DNA of 64,000 nt from Leuctra nigra (GCA_934045905.1 OW203765.1:29607997-29671996), one strand, 5' to 3'; positions 22,761 to 36,011 are shown, counted from the first letter of the stretch. Made by a program: numbers and translations. The notes: generated by a model from the sequence alone, not told the origin.

Positions 22761-25700
22761 AGACATAATGGGATATCATTTTATCGAAGGTACTTTCTCT
22801 ATTAAAAGAAGTTACGAATTAAACACAATGATGTGCTCAAATTCTTAAACAAATATATTTGTTATCATTTTGCGATAACTTAAAATTATTCTTGAATATT
22901 TCCTTGAATAATAAATATCACAAATTTGTATACACTTAATTTTCACTCTACATAGAATAAAAGATAACACTTTTACACATTTTTGTAGATCGTTCGTTCA
23001 AAGCAAAAGTTTTGAAAGCATCAGTGATCTTGTAAAAGCATTCCCGTGTTTACCAGCTTGTAGACGGGCCTATTGAAAACTTTTGTGCCATTCCCATGGA
23101 AAAAACAACTTTCACCCTGTCAGGAGAATTGACCCATGACAGCTCTATGGACATACGCTCCTTGTCATTTTCATATAACGAAAAGAAATAACGAATATAA
23201 ACGAATCTTCTGGATAAAAAAGAGGGTTTGATTTAGTTTTTAAATATGACATTGATATAGTTTTCGTACGAGACATTATGCTCCGGGAAATCTCTGGGGA
23301 GAACCGTTGTGATTTTTCCTTTAGATAACATTAGAGTTCATACCCATCATAAATAGAATAATATATTTCCAATGTTGAAAATAAATTTATGGACTCTTAA
23401 ATTCTGATAGGCCGTGCAAGAAGGATGTAGACATAAACGTAGGAACGTAAAATATGATTGTGAATAAAAAATTTGTCAACAACGGTAACAATTCCCGGAG
23501 TCGAGTTTATTTTCACATAGAGAATCGGTTTTATTGGCAAACTAAAACAGATATAAAAAATGGAAGTATGAAAGAAATTTCTTGAAATATAAAAAAGTTA
23601 GTACTGCATTTTTTAGTGTACTCGTGTTTGAAGTATCTTTATAAACGGCATTCTTTTGGGAGAGACAGAAGCATTTTTTTGTTTCTACTTATGTGACTCG
23701 GGCTCTCAAATAACACAAAGAAAATGTCTTGCCTTAATGGCCATATAATATAAATATAATATATTTAACTATACCAATGACCTCTGGAGCGAGCTTACAA
23801 AATGCACTGTGAATATTTGAAAATAACAAATAGAAAAAAAATCCACCAATACTCTGCAATGAACCTAGTTCTGGACATAAAGGGAAGCAATTTCAAAATC
23901 CAACACACCAAAAGCTTTTCAAGCTCCAAATAAACCATGAATCTATACCGTTTTTACGTAACATTTTTCATGTTTTTTTAAATCCACGAGTGCTTTCCTT
24001 TGGGGATGGTTTTGATTATCGAAGCGTTAATAGTTTTGACACATTTCCCACCCTCCAAACTATCTATTTTACACAGACACATCGAAATCTATGCAATGAT
24101 CGTAAGCCATCTCTTTATGCCTGCGAGGTATATAGATCCGAAGCACTAAGTAAATACGATACCGCCATTGATACCAATGTAATTACAAACCTGTGCAAAT
24201 AAATTATCATCCACACATTGCAAGCGATTTGAGATTCAATTTGGCACCACTGGGAATATGAAACGGAATACAACACTTGATTGATCTGGTTTCTAGACAC
24301 ATTTAGGTTTACATTTGGTCAGCATCTTGGTGGTGTCAATGGTGAACTAGTTGAATGCATATTATTGCGGTCGTGTTGAGTTGAGTTCTAGTGGGATGGC
24401 GGAATTGTAATTGAATGCAACCCGCAACACATGAGTGTGTTGCGGGTAGTATCAAAAACACGGCTCCTCCACTATAAGTTTTGTCCACTGTTTCGTAAAT
24501 TAGGGAAAACCCTTTCCTTTAGTGGTTATTATTTAAATTTTTGTATGAGATTTAGTTGTTAAATTTTATTACATGGAAGGGTTTACATTACTGCTGTTGG
24601 AAACTGAAATCAAGTTAATAAGCGTGGAAATGTACCTAAATATAGTCAACATTTTATATTTCTAAAATGGTTGAATTCAAACTGTAGAGTTAAACGAAAA
24701 CAGTTGTATTTAAAAGGACACATTTTTATGTCACTTTGTCTAAATCCACAAAACACCACGGCTCCGTCTAATCAGATTCTACTCACGTTTCCACACGCAT
24801 TTGAATTTCCCGCACAAACGTCCGACTCTTATTGGCGAACTCTGCCGATTGGATTTCTCTGCCCAATCCAATAAGCTTACCTGAAACACGGAAAAACATA
24901 CGAATTAAGTACTTTACTCTGCTTTGCTTCTCGATGCGACGGATTTTTGCACAGGCACATCTGAAAAAAGGGTTTGCAATTCCCTGGAATTAGATTTGTA
25001 CAATAGGATGAGGCTAGAATCAGCGGGCTTTTAAATTCCCAATAAGTTTCTCGAGTTGGCGAAATCGAAGTGGTATGGAAGGTGTTAAAATAGTTAGTTC
25101 AGGTAATCGAGTTAATTGCATAGGAATACAAAATAACATATTTACAAAAGTCATAGGTAGGTAATTATTTTTTTTAAACTTTCAACACCCCCAGTCTGGC
25201 TTTTCTGCGAATCTATATTTAAAACAGGTGTACATTGGAAAATTCCATTGCATTAAAGTTGGTTCCTTAATATTTAAAGAATTGATTACTTTGCTATTTG
25301 ACAATGTCATACCAACAACATTTCTTTACATGCTGAAAACACAGACGTTAATATTCAAATTGATTCGTACGTTCGTAATTAAATGTAAGTAACTTAAGAA
25401 CTTTTTTGTATTTCATGAACCCTACTCGTTTACTATTTTAATTTTTAACTAATTAAACAAATAGTATTTTTAATTTCTTACTATTTTTTATTTATACCAA
25501 ATCTAATGCACATTAATGTTTTTTTAAATCTGTTTTATACCATTTTAATTGCAATAATACAATAATATTCATTCTCCAATATTTAATAATTTTGCTTGGT
25601 TCATTTTGTGTTTATGCACTTAACCCAGAAACATCTCTTCGAAAATGTTAATAAATTATAAGACAACATCTATTGTTTTCACAACTTTATTTGGAAATAT

Positions 25701-26161
25701 TCAAGAGCCCTCCATTTGTTTATTTCAACAACAAGCTAATAACCCCCTTTGTTTCTTTGCTAGAGCTTTTCTTTTGACAAATTTCAATCAAAACAGTCTT
25801 TGACGTTCATAACACAAAGATACCACTCCAAATAATAACACTTCAACCTTAGAGGAATAAACTGCAACCTACCGACTTCAAAAGCCATTAAATCAAAATG
25901 ACATACGCTATTAATATCCGAATATTGTTTGATAATAATGAACTATTGACTTTGCCCGGTGCTCTCAATTTTGCGAAATATAGAGTGTTACGTGGAAACT
26001 ATGACAGCCAAGGGGGTTGACAAGGAGAGGGGGTGAATATAGAATTGCTTATTTCGCCTGTATACACACTACCCGCAGAGCATGGTGAAAACTCAATTCT
26101 GTCGGAAATTGGGAAAGAAAGATCACGGGTTTTTGATATTTTGTTGTAAATATGATCAGAG
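22761..26161. other. Long stretch without a gene
   Basis: No gene recognised. A perfect hairpin lies at 24420-24447, listed separately. 25380-25700 is very AT-rich. Short frames at 23990-24300 and 24671-24874 lack protein signatures. Confidence 0.5.
24420..24447. repeat. Perfect 11-bp stem-loop
   Basis: ACCCGCAACAC and GTGTTGCGGGT around the six-base loop ATGAGT. It is too short for a microRNA precursor and has no T-tract like a bacterial terminator, which would be irrelevant here. Function unknown; it could be a protein-binding palindrome or the ends of a tiny deleted element. Confidence 0.7.
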
Positions 26162-26204
26162 ATGTTTGTGAAGAAGGAAGTACACTTGGAAGTTGATAAT
26201 AACT

Positions 26205-26250
26205 TATCTAAAACGCTGAGTGGACGTGTTGATAAGCGAGCTTTCGAAGC
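26205..26250 (+). repeat. Partial GCGTTGATAAGCGAG-family repeat
   Basis: AAACGCTGAGTGGACGTGTT followed by GATAAGCGAGC is a diverged core of the dispersed family, immediately upstream of the LINE fragment. Confidence 0.45.
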
Positions 26251-26269
26251 TTTCGGACTTTGGTTCAGT

Positions 26270-26717
26270 AAATATTATGCAATACAAAACAAAGATATAC
26301 ATGATCACAATACCAGAAATAAAAAGAACATACACTTAGACAGACATAGAAGTCAATGTACTCAAAAAAACTCTTAATACATAATTACAAAACTTTACAA
26401 AAAATTGCCGGATAAGTTTAAAGAAATAAACAAAAACTCAGAATTTTAAAAAATATTAAAAATGTTTTTATTAAAAAATGCATATTTTTCAATAGAAGAA
26501 TTTTCGATGGACAAAGATTAGTAAAATTTCATTTAGGTACTGATTTTAATTTCATTTAGTGTTTATTATTTTTTAGATTTTAGATTGTAAATAGATTATT
26601 GCTTAATTATAACTAATATTATTGCTTTCCATATACTCCAATTTAAAGTTTAATCTTTAGGAGTCTATACATAAATGTAATAATGTTCTGTTTGTAAATA
26701 AAATCTATCTATCTATA
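26270..26717 (+). pseudogene. 5'-truncated non-LTR retrotransposon (LINE) 3' end
   Basis: One reading frame preserves the C-terminal tail of a LINE reverse transcriptase polyprotein: HDHNTRNKKN (about 26299-26328), then KLYKKLPDKFKEI, then KILKMFLLKNAYFSIEEF. This resembles the H-N-TR-x-K ... Y-N-x-LP-x-x-K ... F-K-K-x-L-x-x-x-L pattern common after the polymerase domain in insect LINEs. Two TAA codons (26375-26377 and before KILKM) interrupt it, so the copy is dead. After the final stop (26519-26521) comes an AT-rich 3' untranslated part ending in AATAAA and four ATCT-like tetramers (26700-26717), a tail type seen in several LINE clades. Clade not assigned. Confidence 0.75.
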
Positions 26718-29497
26718 TCAATCAAGAGGAATAACTATATCAATACATTTTTCTAGAATACCAACGTTTTGCTCTAAATCAATAAACAGTTGCTTACTAT
26801 TATTTTAATTCAATAAATATTTCAATTCTAATCATTTCATTCTGACTACATAATTTACAATATAGAAAGGACAATAGTTAGTTCATAAATATGAAAATTG
26901 CATACAAGTAGTTGTGTGAGAGGAATAAAATATCGTCGATTGCAATAAACATATTCTGCGGGCAGCCGTAGATTTGTAAACCGTTTTTATAGTTCTTTCG
27001 AACCGACGTAAGATTTATTTCCTGTAAAACGTTTTTCACCCATTTCCAGGCAACATGATAATGAATATTTTGCGTTTAGCCACGAATACCAACAGAGCAA
27101 ATTGGGCGCTAGCTAGTTGGCCCCCCTGGCATGTCACATGAATATACAAATATAGAACAAAAAGATTCCTGACGACAATTTTTAAATTATGGACTGAATA
27201 AATATGCGAGGAAACGTTCCATTCGTGTGTCTGTTAGTTTATACGAGAGCTGTTTTTGCAGATTTATTTGTGACAGCTTTTTAACACAGTGACACAGTTA
27301 TATTACATCGCACGGATCGTTTCACAAACCTTTCATCAAATGAAACAGTTTTGCAGATATTTGTTGTGATAAGTTATAACCATCCACGTCTGTGACTATT
27401 TTGTACTACCCATACTTAGCTGTTCTTATGTGATGCGGGCTTAGAAAAATGACAATTTGTTTTAAAATGAGATTTTGATTGAGAAGTTATTTTTATTGGT
27501 GATATATTTTCCTGGTAATTTAAAAATAAACGTTGCGACCTCCAAAAATCGCAAAAGTACAATCGACAATTCATAAAACGGTATTTGAACGAAACAGATT
27601 AGCTGCTGGTCGGTTTCATTGTTATCATCAATGAAATCAGAGTTCACCTACTTGAGGTAGTTGACGAGTAAGTATAGACTTCATCAGATGATGCCATCAC
27701 AATTTTTTTCAGACAATCCATTACATTCAAATACCGTATTATGAATTGTCGAGTGCACCTATTAAACAGGTAATTTAATATTGAAAACCGAAAGTTTTGA
27801 GAAAAACACATGTACTTATAGGAATTTATTTTTACTGGTTCTAGCTGCTGCTTTTTGTTCTTCTAATACAAGTAACAAAGTTTCCAATAATATAAATAAA
27901 CATGGTGGTTTTGCTCATTTTGACTTTGATTGGTCTCTTTTCTCAGACCACGTCACATATAAAGTTCACTTTTACAAACTCCTGATCATCGTCGAAAAAC
28001 TTCGAAAAGCCAATCAGTCATTAAGAAATCTGAACAAGTTATTTCAACAAACTAATTAGGTAAATATGAGAAAAAAATATGACTGATTTATACGTTTCCT
28101 TAAGTTTCCATTAATTTATGCCTTTCGAGAACTTGCTGTATCTGAAACTACCTTTATTCAATTGGGAGCCAGGATTAAGCAATGTTTTCAAAATGTAGAA
28201 GCAAATATTGTTTTAATATCACTATAATAGCGCTAAACTACACTATTGAAACAATCTCTCCATATAAAGCTACACAACAGAAGCGACGTTGCCACATTTT
28301 CCCACGCGAGCTGCCACCGAAATATGCTCTATTGTGCCCTCGGGAGAATCGAAAATGATATTGCGAATTCAAAATCATGCATAACATCCATACCAATATT
28401 CAAAGTAAAAAGAAACGAAATCATTCTAATATCTACCCATGTTCAGTTTTTTTTTCATTCTTTTTGTCCTACGAACAAGAGCTTTTCCTTCCATGGCTCT
28501 TGCCCTCCGGTTTTATAGATTGAATCCCCAAATCGATTATTGATATATTGATAAGTTTACCCCTGGCGAAAAATTTCTCTCGAGAAACTTCTTCACTGAT
28601 TCGATTTTCTTCTCTCGCTGTTTTGTTTTGCTACGGGAAATGAAGGGTACTTGGGAATAACGATTAGGGAAGGAAAATGTCACCCGAGACGTTTAGAGGG
28701 GTTAGATGGTTCAATGGTAAAGGTGAAAGTGAGGTTACTATTTGATAATAGATGGATCAAATATAGGGGGTTCGTACAAAAAACGGTGCTTTTCTTAGTG
28801 TGTAACACGTATTCTAAAGTTCAACATCGAAATTGTTCTTTTGTCCTTCATTTTCTAAACTTTTTGCATCGAACCAAGATAAATAAAACGAGCGAGCATT
28901 GTTTTTAGATGTTGTTTTGATTCATTTATCGGCCACGTATGAAAAGCATATAGATAAAAGGAGACAGACAAATCAAAGGAAAGACAGACTACAAGGAAAG
29001 TTGATGTATTGTCTATCGTGTTTAGTGTTGAAGTGAACAAAGTGAAGTGTTAGTAATTATTGCTCTTGGATGATTGAATATCGTGTCTTGTCAAACGAAG
29101 GCACACATAGACTTTAAAGTAAAATTACTTCCTTAATAGCAAGTCACTAATGACGTTTATGATTGGATAGTTACATAATTGCACATACACCGCTGAGTGA
29201 CTTATGCACGTGGTGTATATTCAATTATGAAATTTATATTGCAAAGCTTTATCTTAAGGAAAACAAATTAATTGAATATGTCAATATTGATAACTTTCCA
29301 GTTCGGATGCCGGCGCATTTCTGTTTTATAGTTGACATGAAGCAAGCGGAGTAAAACAGAGAAACAGAGTAAAACCAAAGATATTTGTAAACATTATGGC
29401 TAGAATATCTGGTTTTTGTGTTTCTTGCATAACGGGTAAAACGAAGTCATACCGACATTATTTTTACAAAAGATTAATTATTATTAATTAATTACTA
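26718..29497. other. Long stretch without a gene
   Basis: No gene recognised. Frames of 85-92 codons at 27781-28059, 28246-28518 and 28651-28908 (+) show no known motif. Composition is mixed to AT-rich. Confidence 0.5.
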
Positions 29498-29716
29498 TGT
29501 ACAATTAACCAAACAAAAATTGAACGTTCAATAAATCTGATAGGCTGATAAATGTAAGATCGCACCATCAGAAGTCAGTCTAAGCGATCTCATTGTCTCA
29601 CTCTAGTAGGTGACCTCACATTTCAATGATAATAACAAACTTTGATTGGTTATGGGACATGACCAGCAGTCATTCAAATTTGGTCAACGTTCAAGTTTTG
29701 TTTTGCCGAGTGTACA
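29498..29716. mobile_element. MITE with TGTACA ends (family D)
   Basis: 219 bases beginning and ending with TGTACA and carrying imperfect inverted termini (CAAACAAAAATTGAACGTT against AACGTTCAAGTTTTGTTTTG). The interior (AGATCGCACCATCAGAAGTC, GTAGGTGACCTCACATTTCA, GTTATGGGACATGACCAGCA) is repeated in opposite orientation at 56747-56968. Possible TA duplication at the edges. Non-coding. Confidence 0.75.
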
Positions 29717-29997
29717 TACATTTGTATTGTAAGTTGCGTTTAGACGAAATGAGCACCTCAAACAAATATTATAAAAATATTGAAAGGTAAAGTTAAAACT
29801 ATTAGTATATAGAATGTTGGACAAAGAAGATGAAGTTTCAGTATTTGGCTTGAATTCCGTTAATATTTTTGTAATTCGAAACGTTAATTCTAATGTCACT
29901 TCAAGACAAATAAATAGATAGCTACAATTATATGCTGTAATTCCTACTGCTCTTTATCTATCAACTAATTACTATTTTCATAATACACTAAAATGGC

Positions 29998-30110
29998 AAC
30001 CTTTCACTCATCTAACTTTTAAACGGTTAATTAGGACTGCATTGTCATGGCAACAACCAATGACATTTCTAGAATGACTGGTTTTAACAGAGTATTGAAA
30101 AACTGCACCT
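29998..30110. mobile_element. Harbinger-like MITE, decayed copy (family A)
   Basis: Core GGTTAATTAGGACTGCATTG followed by TCATGGCAACAACCAATGAC and the right terminus CAGAGTATTGAAAAACTGCA are intact, followed by TAA. The left terminus is lost. Confidence 0.7.
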
Positions 30111-31382
30111 AAATGTTGCATTATTTTCATTGTTGATTTTATTACCTATCAGATCCAACCGAAAGGCTCACACAAGATTTAATAAAACCCAATTAATAAT
30201 TCCTGCACGAGTTTCGATCGTTCCACTAGCCCAAAACAACTTTAGCCTAGTTATTAGAAGCTTACACATAACAAGTCTGTTAATTCATACGGCTCTGTCG
30301 AAGATTATCTTGCATTGTTAAACAAAAATCAATACATCCATAACCCTCATCGCGCTTTTGGAACCTATTAATATGAATAATTGATTGTAGACTAAAACCA
30401 TGTTTGAAGTTCGATATAAGCGACAGGGAAAAGGTTTGTCGTAGGAAACATTAGCGCAGTGTAATGACAACCTTGCGTTATTTCAATAAACACCCCAGCG
30501 CACCGGACGTCAGGGGTATTAAGCTAAAGAGTCGAGCTACGACATCGATCGCGGGGAGGTTTTTTGTCATAATGACCTTGAGATTATGGAGTTGTTAAAA
30601 GAAAAATTGATGGACATTTTAGTAATGTTTGATGTTGATGTAATTAACGGAGGTTTATCATGCGAGAGAGTCGGTTAAGTGTGCTGCTGCGATAGTGGGA
30701 AATGTAGGCAGAGCGCAGTACGTGAGTGTGTTGGTGGTTGCGTTCAGGGGATGGACAGGCACTTCCACCGAATATTAAGATATTTTAGGAAACATACTGA
30801 CGTATCCCTGTCAAAAAGTAAAATTATGAATCTTTACGCTGTATTGCACTCTTGTAAGAATTAAAAAGACAAGACAGTTATTCGTGTAAAACTTGCAGGG
30901 TAAAAAAGGTAGTTGATTTAAACTTAGATCGTATAAGAGTAGAATCATGTAACAGGATGTATATATATATTATACATTCTTGCCTAGCTTGGGGTACATT
31001 CTCTCTTATAACATTCATTCATTTATTTCCATTTCCACGTGTGACATTGACACAGGAAAACCTAATATACGAACAATTATAAATTATGACTTTTGAAAAG
31101 CTTGGTAAACTCTTCAGCAATGACAGAAACATAATAATCTATGACATAACGTGATATCAGCCATTCATATCTCCATGCAGTGGTAGTTGTATTATCGCGT
31201 TTTGCAATCGGCTTGGACGAGTTTACTGCTGGTGCACCGCTGTTTTATTGCCTCACAACAGTGCTTGGATCCGCACTCAATCCTATTCATTCCGTCCTAT
31301 CATGCCATTATATGGATTTCATACATTAAGAGTCATGCATACATGTGTTCATCGGGCACTTCGTTTCAATTATGGAGACGGA
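30111..31382. other. Stretch without a gene
   Basis: No gene recognised. An AT dinucleotide run lies at about 30959-30972. Frames of about 60-78 codons show no motif. Confidence 0.5.
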
Positions 31383-31940
31383 ATGGCGTAAGTTATTCAA
31401 ATCATAAATTACATGATGTTTAAAAGATTTTTTTAGAACGTATTATCAAAAAATATTACATTGTTAAAACACGAGAAAAACTACATTTTTTTAAGGCAGT
31501 ATCATCAAAATATGTTATACGAAAAATCAAGACCATCTTCCTAAATTTTTAATACTAACTTTCATCCCTTCAGAATATTATTTTCATTTTTTATTATATA
31601 ATGGTGTAAGTTATTCCCAAATTACATGATGTTTAAAATATTTTTATAACGTATTTCAAAAAAGTATCATTTTAAAACACGAGATTTTTTTAAGCCCCAT
31701 TTACACGGTGCAATTTCTTGAACAATTTCTGTTCCACAAAAGTTCTGCACATGTGCAGAGTCACTTTATCATCTCAAAAGTGATACTGCGCACGAGCAGA
31801 TAAACTGTGGCACAGAAGTTGTTCAAGAAATTGCACCGTGTAAATCGGGCTTTAGACAGCAACATCAAAATATGTTATACAAAATCAAGACACTCTTCCT
31901 CAATCTTTTTATACTTACTTTTATCCTTTCAGAATATTTT
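31383..31940. repeat. Local tandem duplication, about 200-bp unit
   Basis: ATGGCGTAAGTTATTCAAAT starting at 31383 is repeated as ATGGTGTAAGTTATTCCCAA at 31601. Both copies then share ATTACATGATGTTTAAAA, TAAAACACGAGA, ATCAAAATATGTTATAC, ATCAAGAC and CTTTCAGAATAT. The second copy is longer because it contains the MITE at 31693-31851. The duplication is non-coding. Confidence 0.85.
31693..31851. mobile_element. Harbinger-like MITE (family E) in the second duplicate
   Basis: 159 bases with near-perfect inverted ends of about 45 bases: AGCCCCATTTACACGGTGCA on the left against AGCCCGATTTACACGGTGCA read inward on the right, both continuing ATTTCTTGAACAA. TTA target duplication at 31690-31692 and 31852-31854. 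The first duplicate (31485-31500) shows the corresponding region without the insertion. Non-coding. Confidence 0.9.
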
Positions 31941-34785
31941 AAAATCGTATGATTTGCTTCACTATACAATGGCATATTCTTCGGAATAATACAAAACGAT
32001 TTCACAGTGTTTCATCCTCCTTATCTGAGTTTGCCACACGCATTTAAACCTGTCATGCAGACTCACTTTCCTGTGACCATTTTCATTTACCAGGAAGAGA
32101 TTTCATTATGCATTTTATTTTATACCAACTAGAATTCTTTATTACCACGTAGTTTTTTATCTTAATTGTTTTATAACGAAAATGCCATGTGAACTCCATG
32201 TTGACATTTTTAAAAAGCGTCAACCTTTCACGCTAAGCATCCGCGTCGCTAAACTTCAAAATGAAAATCGCATTTTAATATACCTAAGCGCAGTGACCCG
32301 TACACTTATGTTAGTTTAATATTAGTTTTATTACGAGATTAATGACGCTTTGGTATTTTGTTTTGCAACGACGTCATTAAACTTTCAAAAGCTTTTGTCA
32401 TCATTTAATTTTTTAAATTTAAGCTTGGACAATTTGCAAATCAAAATGCATTACTTTGTATCGTTGGTGTAAAATTATGTGCTCTTAAGTAAAATGGGTT
32501 ATTATCCAGAAAAAATCTTGGTCCCATTAAAATTAAAATTGGTTGATGATTTCAAACGCTTTTCGAAGCTCTTCATACAAGCAAGAACAATAGCACATAG
32601 TCTGTATATTTGATAGTGAGCAAGGAGAGCATCTCCATTCAAAACTAATGGCTCACACACCTGCTTTTTTGTTGTGATTTTTTCCGCTCGCATTGCAGGT
32701 CAATAAAGTAACGGATCATGTAATTTTGTTCACAATAGATTATTTACTATCCCGTTCGTAAGCCTAATGATTTCTAGCAAGACCAGTCTATTTGTTTCAC
32801 CAGAAATTTAATTTAAAGTTTTTACTGGTGGATAAATTGACAGAAGAGCTGTGGTAAAGGTATTTTAAATATTCATTTTGAATGCTTGCTTATCAACGCG
32901 TTCCCTTACCGTTTTCCAAGTGGTATCTTGATCTGTTCTGCGCAGGAGCATAATTTTGTTTCTTTCGAGAGGAATACCCCCCTGAAAAGGGCCCTTATTC
33001 ATTTTACTTCACTTCACGATTTAAAGAGTTCACAGTCAGCTTGGTGCAGGATTTGGTCGCATGTTGGTAATTGTTTTAATGGCCATGTCTCGGTAGTGGA
33101 TATTAAATCGTAGTAAAAAGTAGTATACTAATACGACAAGAGAAAATAATAACGGAAACCCGCGTTCGTAATATCACGATTAACTTCGAAATTAACCGTA
33201 ATTAATTATGAATATAATTAAAGTCGATGCGATTATTGTTTCTTATTTATTCTAAACTTAACAAGAAATGGGAGGAGGGAAATGAAAGGGGTGTAGAAAA
33301 TGTACGAAAGCTACACTGAGATTAAGTTCCTAATTATACTCAAAACGTTGCTGAGTAAAATAAGAGAAACATTTGTCAGAAAACCAAAACCAAAATGTTT
33401 AATTTGTCTCTTGGTGCCACCCTTTTTAAAAAATCTTCTTCCAATCAATTTACCGGTGAAACTAATAGAACGATCTTGCTACAAATCAATACGTTATATT
33501 AATGCATTTTCTTGTAAAAAAAATTGCCTCAAAAAATATTTAAAAAATGTAGTCAAACGACAAACGACATTATCGTTTCAAGCAGTGACGTCACAAAAAT
33601 AATTACAGGTTTTCCAACAACCTTGCACATGTCAAAGTTGAATCTGATCACGTGGTTCCCACCCCTCAACATCTCTGCTAATCGATTAAGTTTTAACACA
33701 AACAGATGTTACGCTCAAAACACAATAGAGAGTTAAATTGAATGACGACATTACGAGATCCATTCAACTTTAGTGAAATTCTATTGATCGGAAAGAAAAT
33801 AAGAAAGAAAACGCTTTTCTTTTTCTCCACTAGTTTTATGAAAATATGAATAGCTCCGTAGTTGGCAACAATGGAACTGGAACAGCCCAAAGATCATTAG
33901 AGTCACGAACGAAGTATTATGAAAATTACCTCACAAGTAAAAATCTTGAAAACGGCGGGGAATGGACTATAAGTTAGAAGGGGTGGTTGGGGGTGGGGTG
34001 GGGTGGAAATTGGTCACGACAATCTCGTGGGGGGAGGCGTTAAGCTTCCACCGATGAAGTTTCCAAAACACTGAGATTGAAAACTGGGCTAAAAGCCCGG
34101 CACCTCCACAAACATTCCATTCCATAGAGTTCGGAGAAGCCAAGTTGTGGTCCACTATTTTAAATTCATTCGCATAATCGATGTAATTATTTAAGATTGG
34201 CATCCTCAGTGGTCCGTTAAAGTTCGGAAGTTATGCTAAAATTCACGTTACAACCAGATTAACATACTTGAAAAGTGAATTCACATGCAATTTTATTTAT
34301 CATTATGTGAGCTTGTCAAGTTTTGCATATTGTTATTCAATTTGAATTTTATCACTGGAAAAGCTCATTATTACTTAACATGAATGGCATCTTACATGGT
34401 TTACAAAACAACTTCAAAAACTAAATTTTCCTCATTTGAGAAGGTCAAATAACGTTTTCCTAGTTAATAATGCCCTTATAAATGAATTTGTACACATCAA
34501 ATATAATTCCAATGTTGGTATCCTCTAAGTAAAATCTTGCTTTCGACACATTGATCATTCATCATGTTGGTTGCACTTTTCTATCACAAACTATCCAAGT
34601 TATATCAAGTTTAAATTATATCATTATAACAAGAATATAAAAATACTAAAACAGTTATTACGTATCAACTTATAAAGTTGAACAAAACTATTCATTTATT
34701 ACCTCGCTTTCAATAAAAAAAAAACTAATAAAAATAACATGAAACATAATTTTCATAAACTACTCTCCATTAAAATGACGTGCAA
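31941..34785. other. Long stretch without a gene
   Basis: No gene recognised. Contains a ten-base palindrome GTGACGTCAC at 33585-33594 and a G-rich patch at 33956-34035 (GGGGTGGGGTGGGG). A 100-codon frame at 33300-33602 has no known domain. Confidence 0.5.
32876..32910 (-). repeat. Partial GCGTTGATAAGCGAG-family repeat
   Basis: GAATGCTTGCTTATCAACGC followed by GTT matches the minus-strand core of the family at 20100 and 46205. Confidence 0.5.
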
Positions 34786-34789
34786 GTTT

Positions 34790-34970
34790 GATACGATGCA
34801 TGAACGTCATACAGTAAATCGTTCGCACTCGACACTTCGTGATAATCTGCCAGCGAAATGCACAAGCCTGTTGCATGCGTTTGTTGCACCGACAAGTGCA
34901 TCGTACGTTGCAATCAAATGCATGCACAGCACATACGTCACTCAAACCGAACCGTTCAAGCGGGCTCATG
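34790..34970. repeat. Possible dispersed repeat, TTGCATG..GTTGCACCGAC
   Basis: GTTGCATGCGTTTGTTGCAC then CGACAAGTGCAT and repeated TGCATG words resemble 35600-35690 (GGCTTGCATGTGTTGCACCG, ACCACTGCAT). Similarity is moderate and boundaries are unknown. Overlapping frames on both strands here (34739-35096) are judged non-genic. Confidence 0.4.
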
Positions 34971-35589
34971 GGGTTTGTTTCATGCGACTTTGTTCAGTCG
35001 TTATTTATAGAGTATTTTGAAATAGTAAATATTGTTTATGGTGGGGGTATTCAATATGAAGCACAATATATTGTTATATTGAGCTTACTGGTTTGATACA
35101 TTACTAGCTGATCTAGAACTCGCTGGCTCAAATGATAACAAAATTTAAAATTATTGGAGAATTGGAACTATTCGTAAAATACTGGATCAACATTCGATTC
35201 GAATGCTTACAAAACATAATTTAACCTCAAATAAATGTGTATTAAAATTGTCATTCAGTTATGTATTTCAAAACCTACAAAATAACAGTTTTTTAAATTG
35301 GTCAAAATGTACCATCCATAGTGTATTTTGAACCAATTTGTTCTACTAAAAAACAGAGTCTAGATTGATATCATGAAGGTACGAGAAAGCCTCGTTTATC
35401 ATCGTATGCCAATCAGTTTTTCAGCTACTTCCTTTTAAACATACGGATTAGTACAACAATACACCATGAAAATGTTCTTCAGACAAACATGTACATAAAT
35501 TATCTATTATTTACTCCGTAAACCCTGAAAAGAGCGTTAAAACACCGCTTGCGGTCTAGTATCTTCTGTCAATAACATCCTCGTTGTTA

Positions 35590-35690
35590 GCCAGCATAAT
35601 GAGCGCCTGTGGCTTGCATGTGTTGCACCGACCACTGCATTTCAATGTGCATGATGCATAACTCTGTCTAACCGACTCACTTAATCAGTC
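35590..35690. repeat. Possible dispersed repeat, second copy
   Basis: Pairs with 34790-34970 through TTGCATG, GTTGCACCGAC and TGCATGATGCATA words, then TAACCGACTCAC against AAACCGAACC. A third weak echo (TGTTGCACGAACCAC) lies near 12069-12083. Confidence 0.4.
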
Positions 35691-35924
35691 AAATGAATGT
35701 GGAGATAACACCGACCGGGTACATTGAAAGTGCATTAGAAAGACGCCAGAGGGACAAAGGAATGTAAAGTTTTTAATCGTACCATACGTTATTCAGAATA
35801 ATTCGTTATTATTAACTGTGATCTTTGGTTCCGATTATTAAGCGAACTGAGCGAGAGTACCTCCATTCTAAACTCAGTACTACAGAAGCAGAAGGACGGA
35901 AGTCCGGTTTCTCGATGTTGCGTT

Positions 35925-36011
35925 TGACTGAAGTCAAGAAAAACAGTAATATTGAAGTATTCTCTTACAAAATTACTAATGTCACCTTTACAAATGTGGT
36001 TGGATGAAGGC
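35925..36011 (-). repeat. Dispersed repeat, GTTGACATCAG family (reverse copy)
   Basis: GACTGAAGTCAAGAAAAACA, TATTGAAGTA and TACAAATGTGGTTGGATGAA align with the reverse complement of 55508-55600 at visible but imperfect identity. The CAGAAGCAGAAGGACGGAAG block at about 35884 has a same-strand echo at about 55449. Confidence 0.55.

Noticed and set aside
34739..35096. Overlapping Cys/His-rich frames on both strands
   Set aside because: They coincide with a putative dispersed repeat (TGCATG-rich); Cys/His spacing does not fit a zinc finger.
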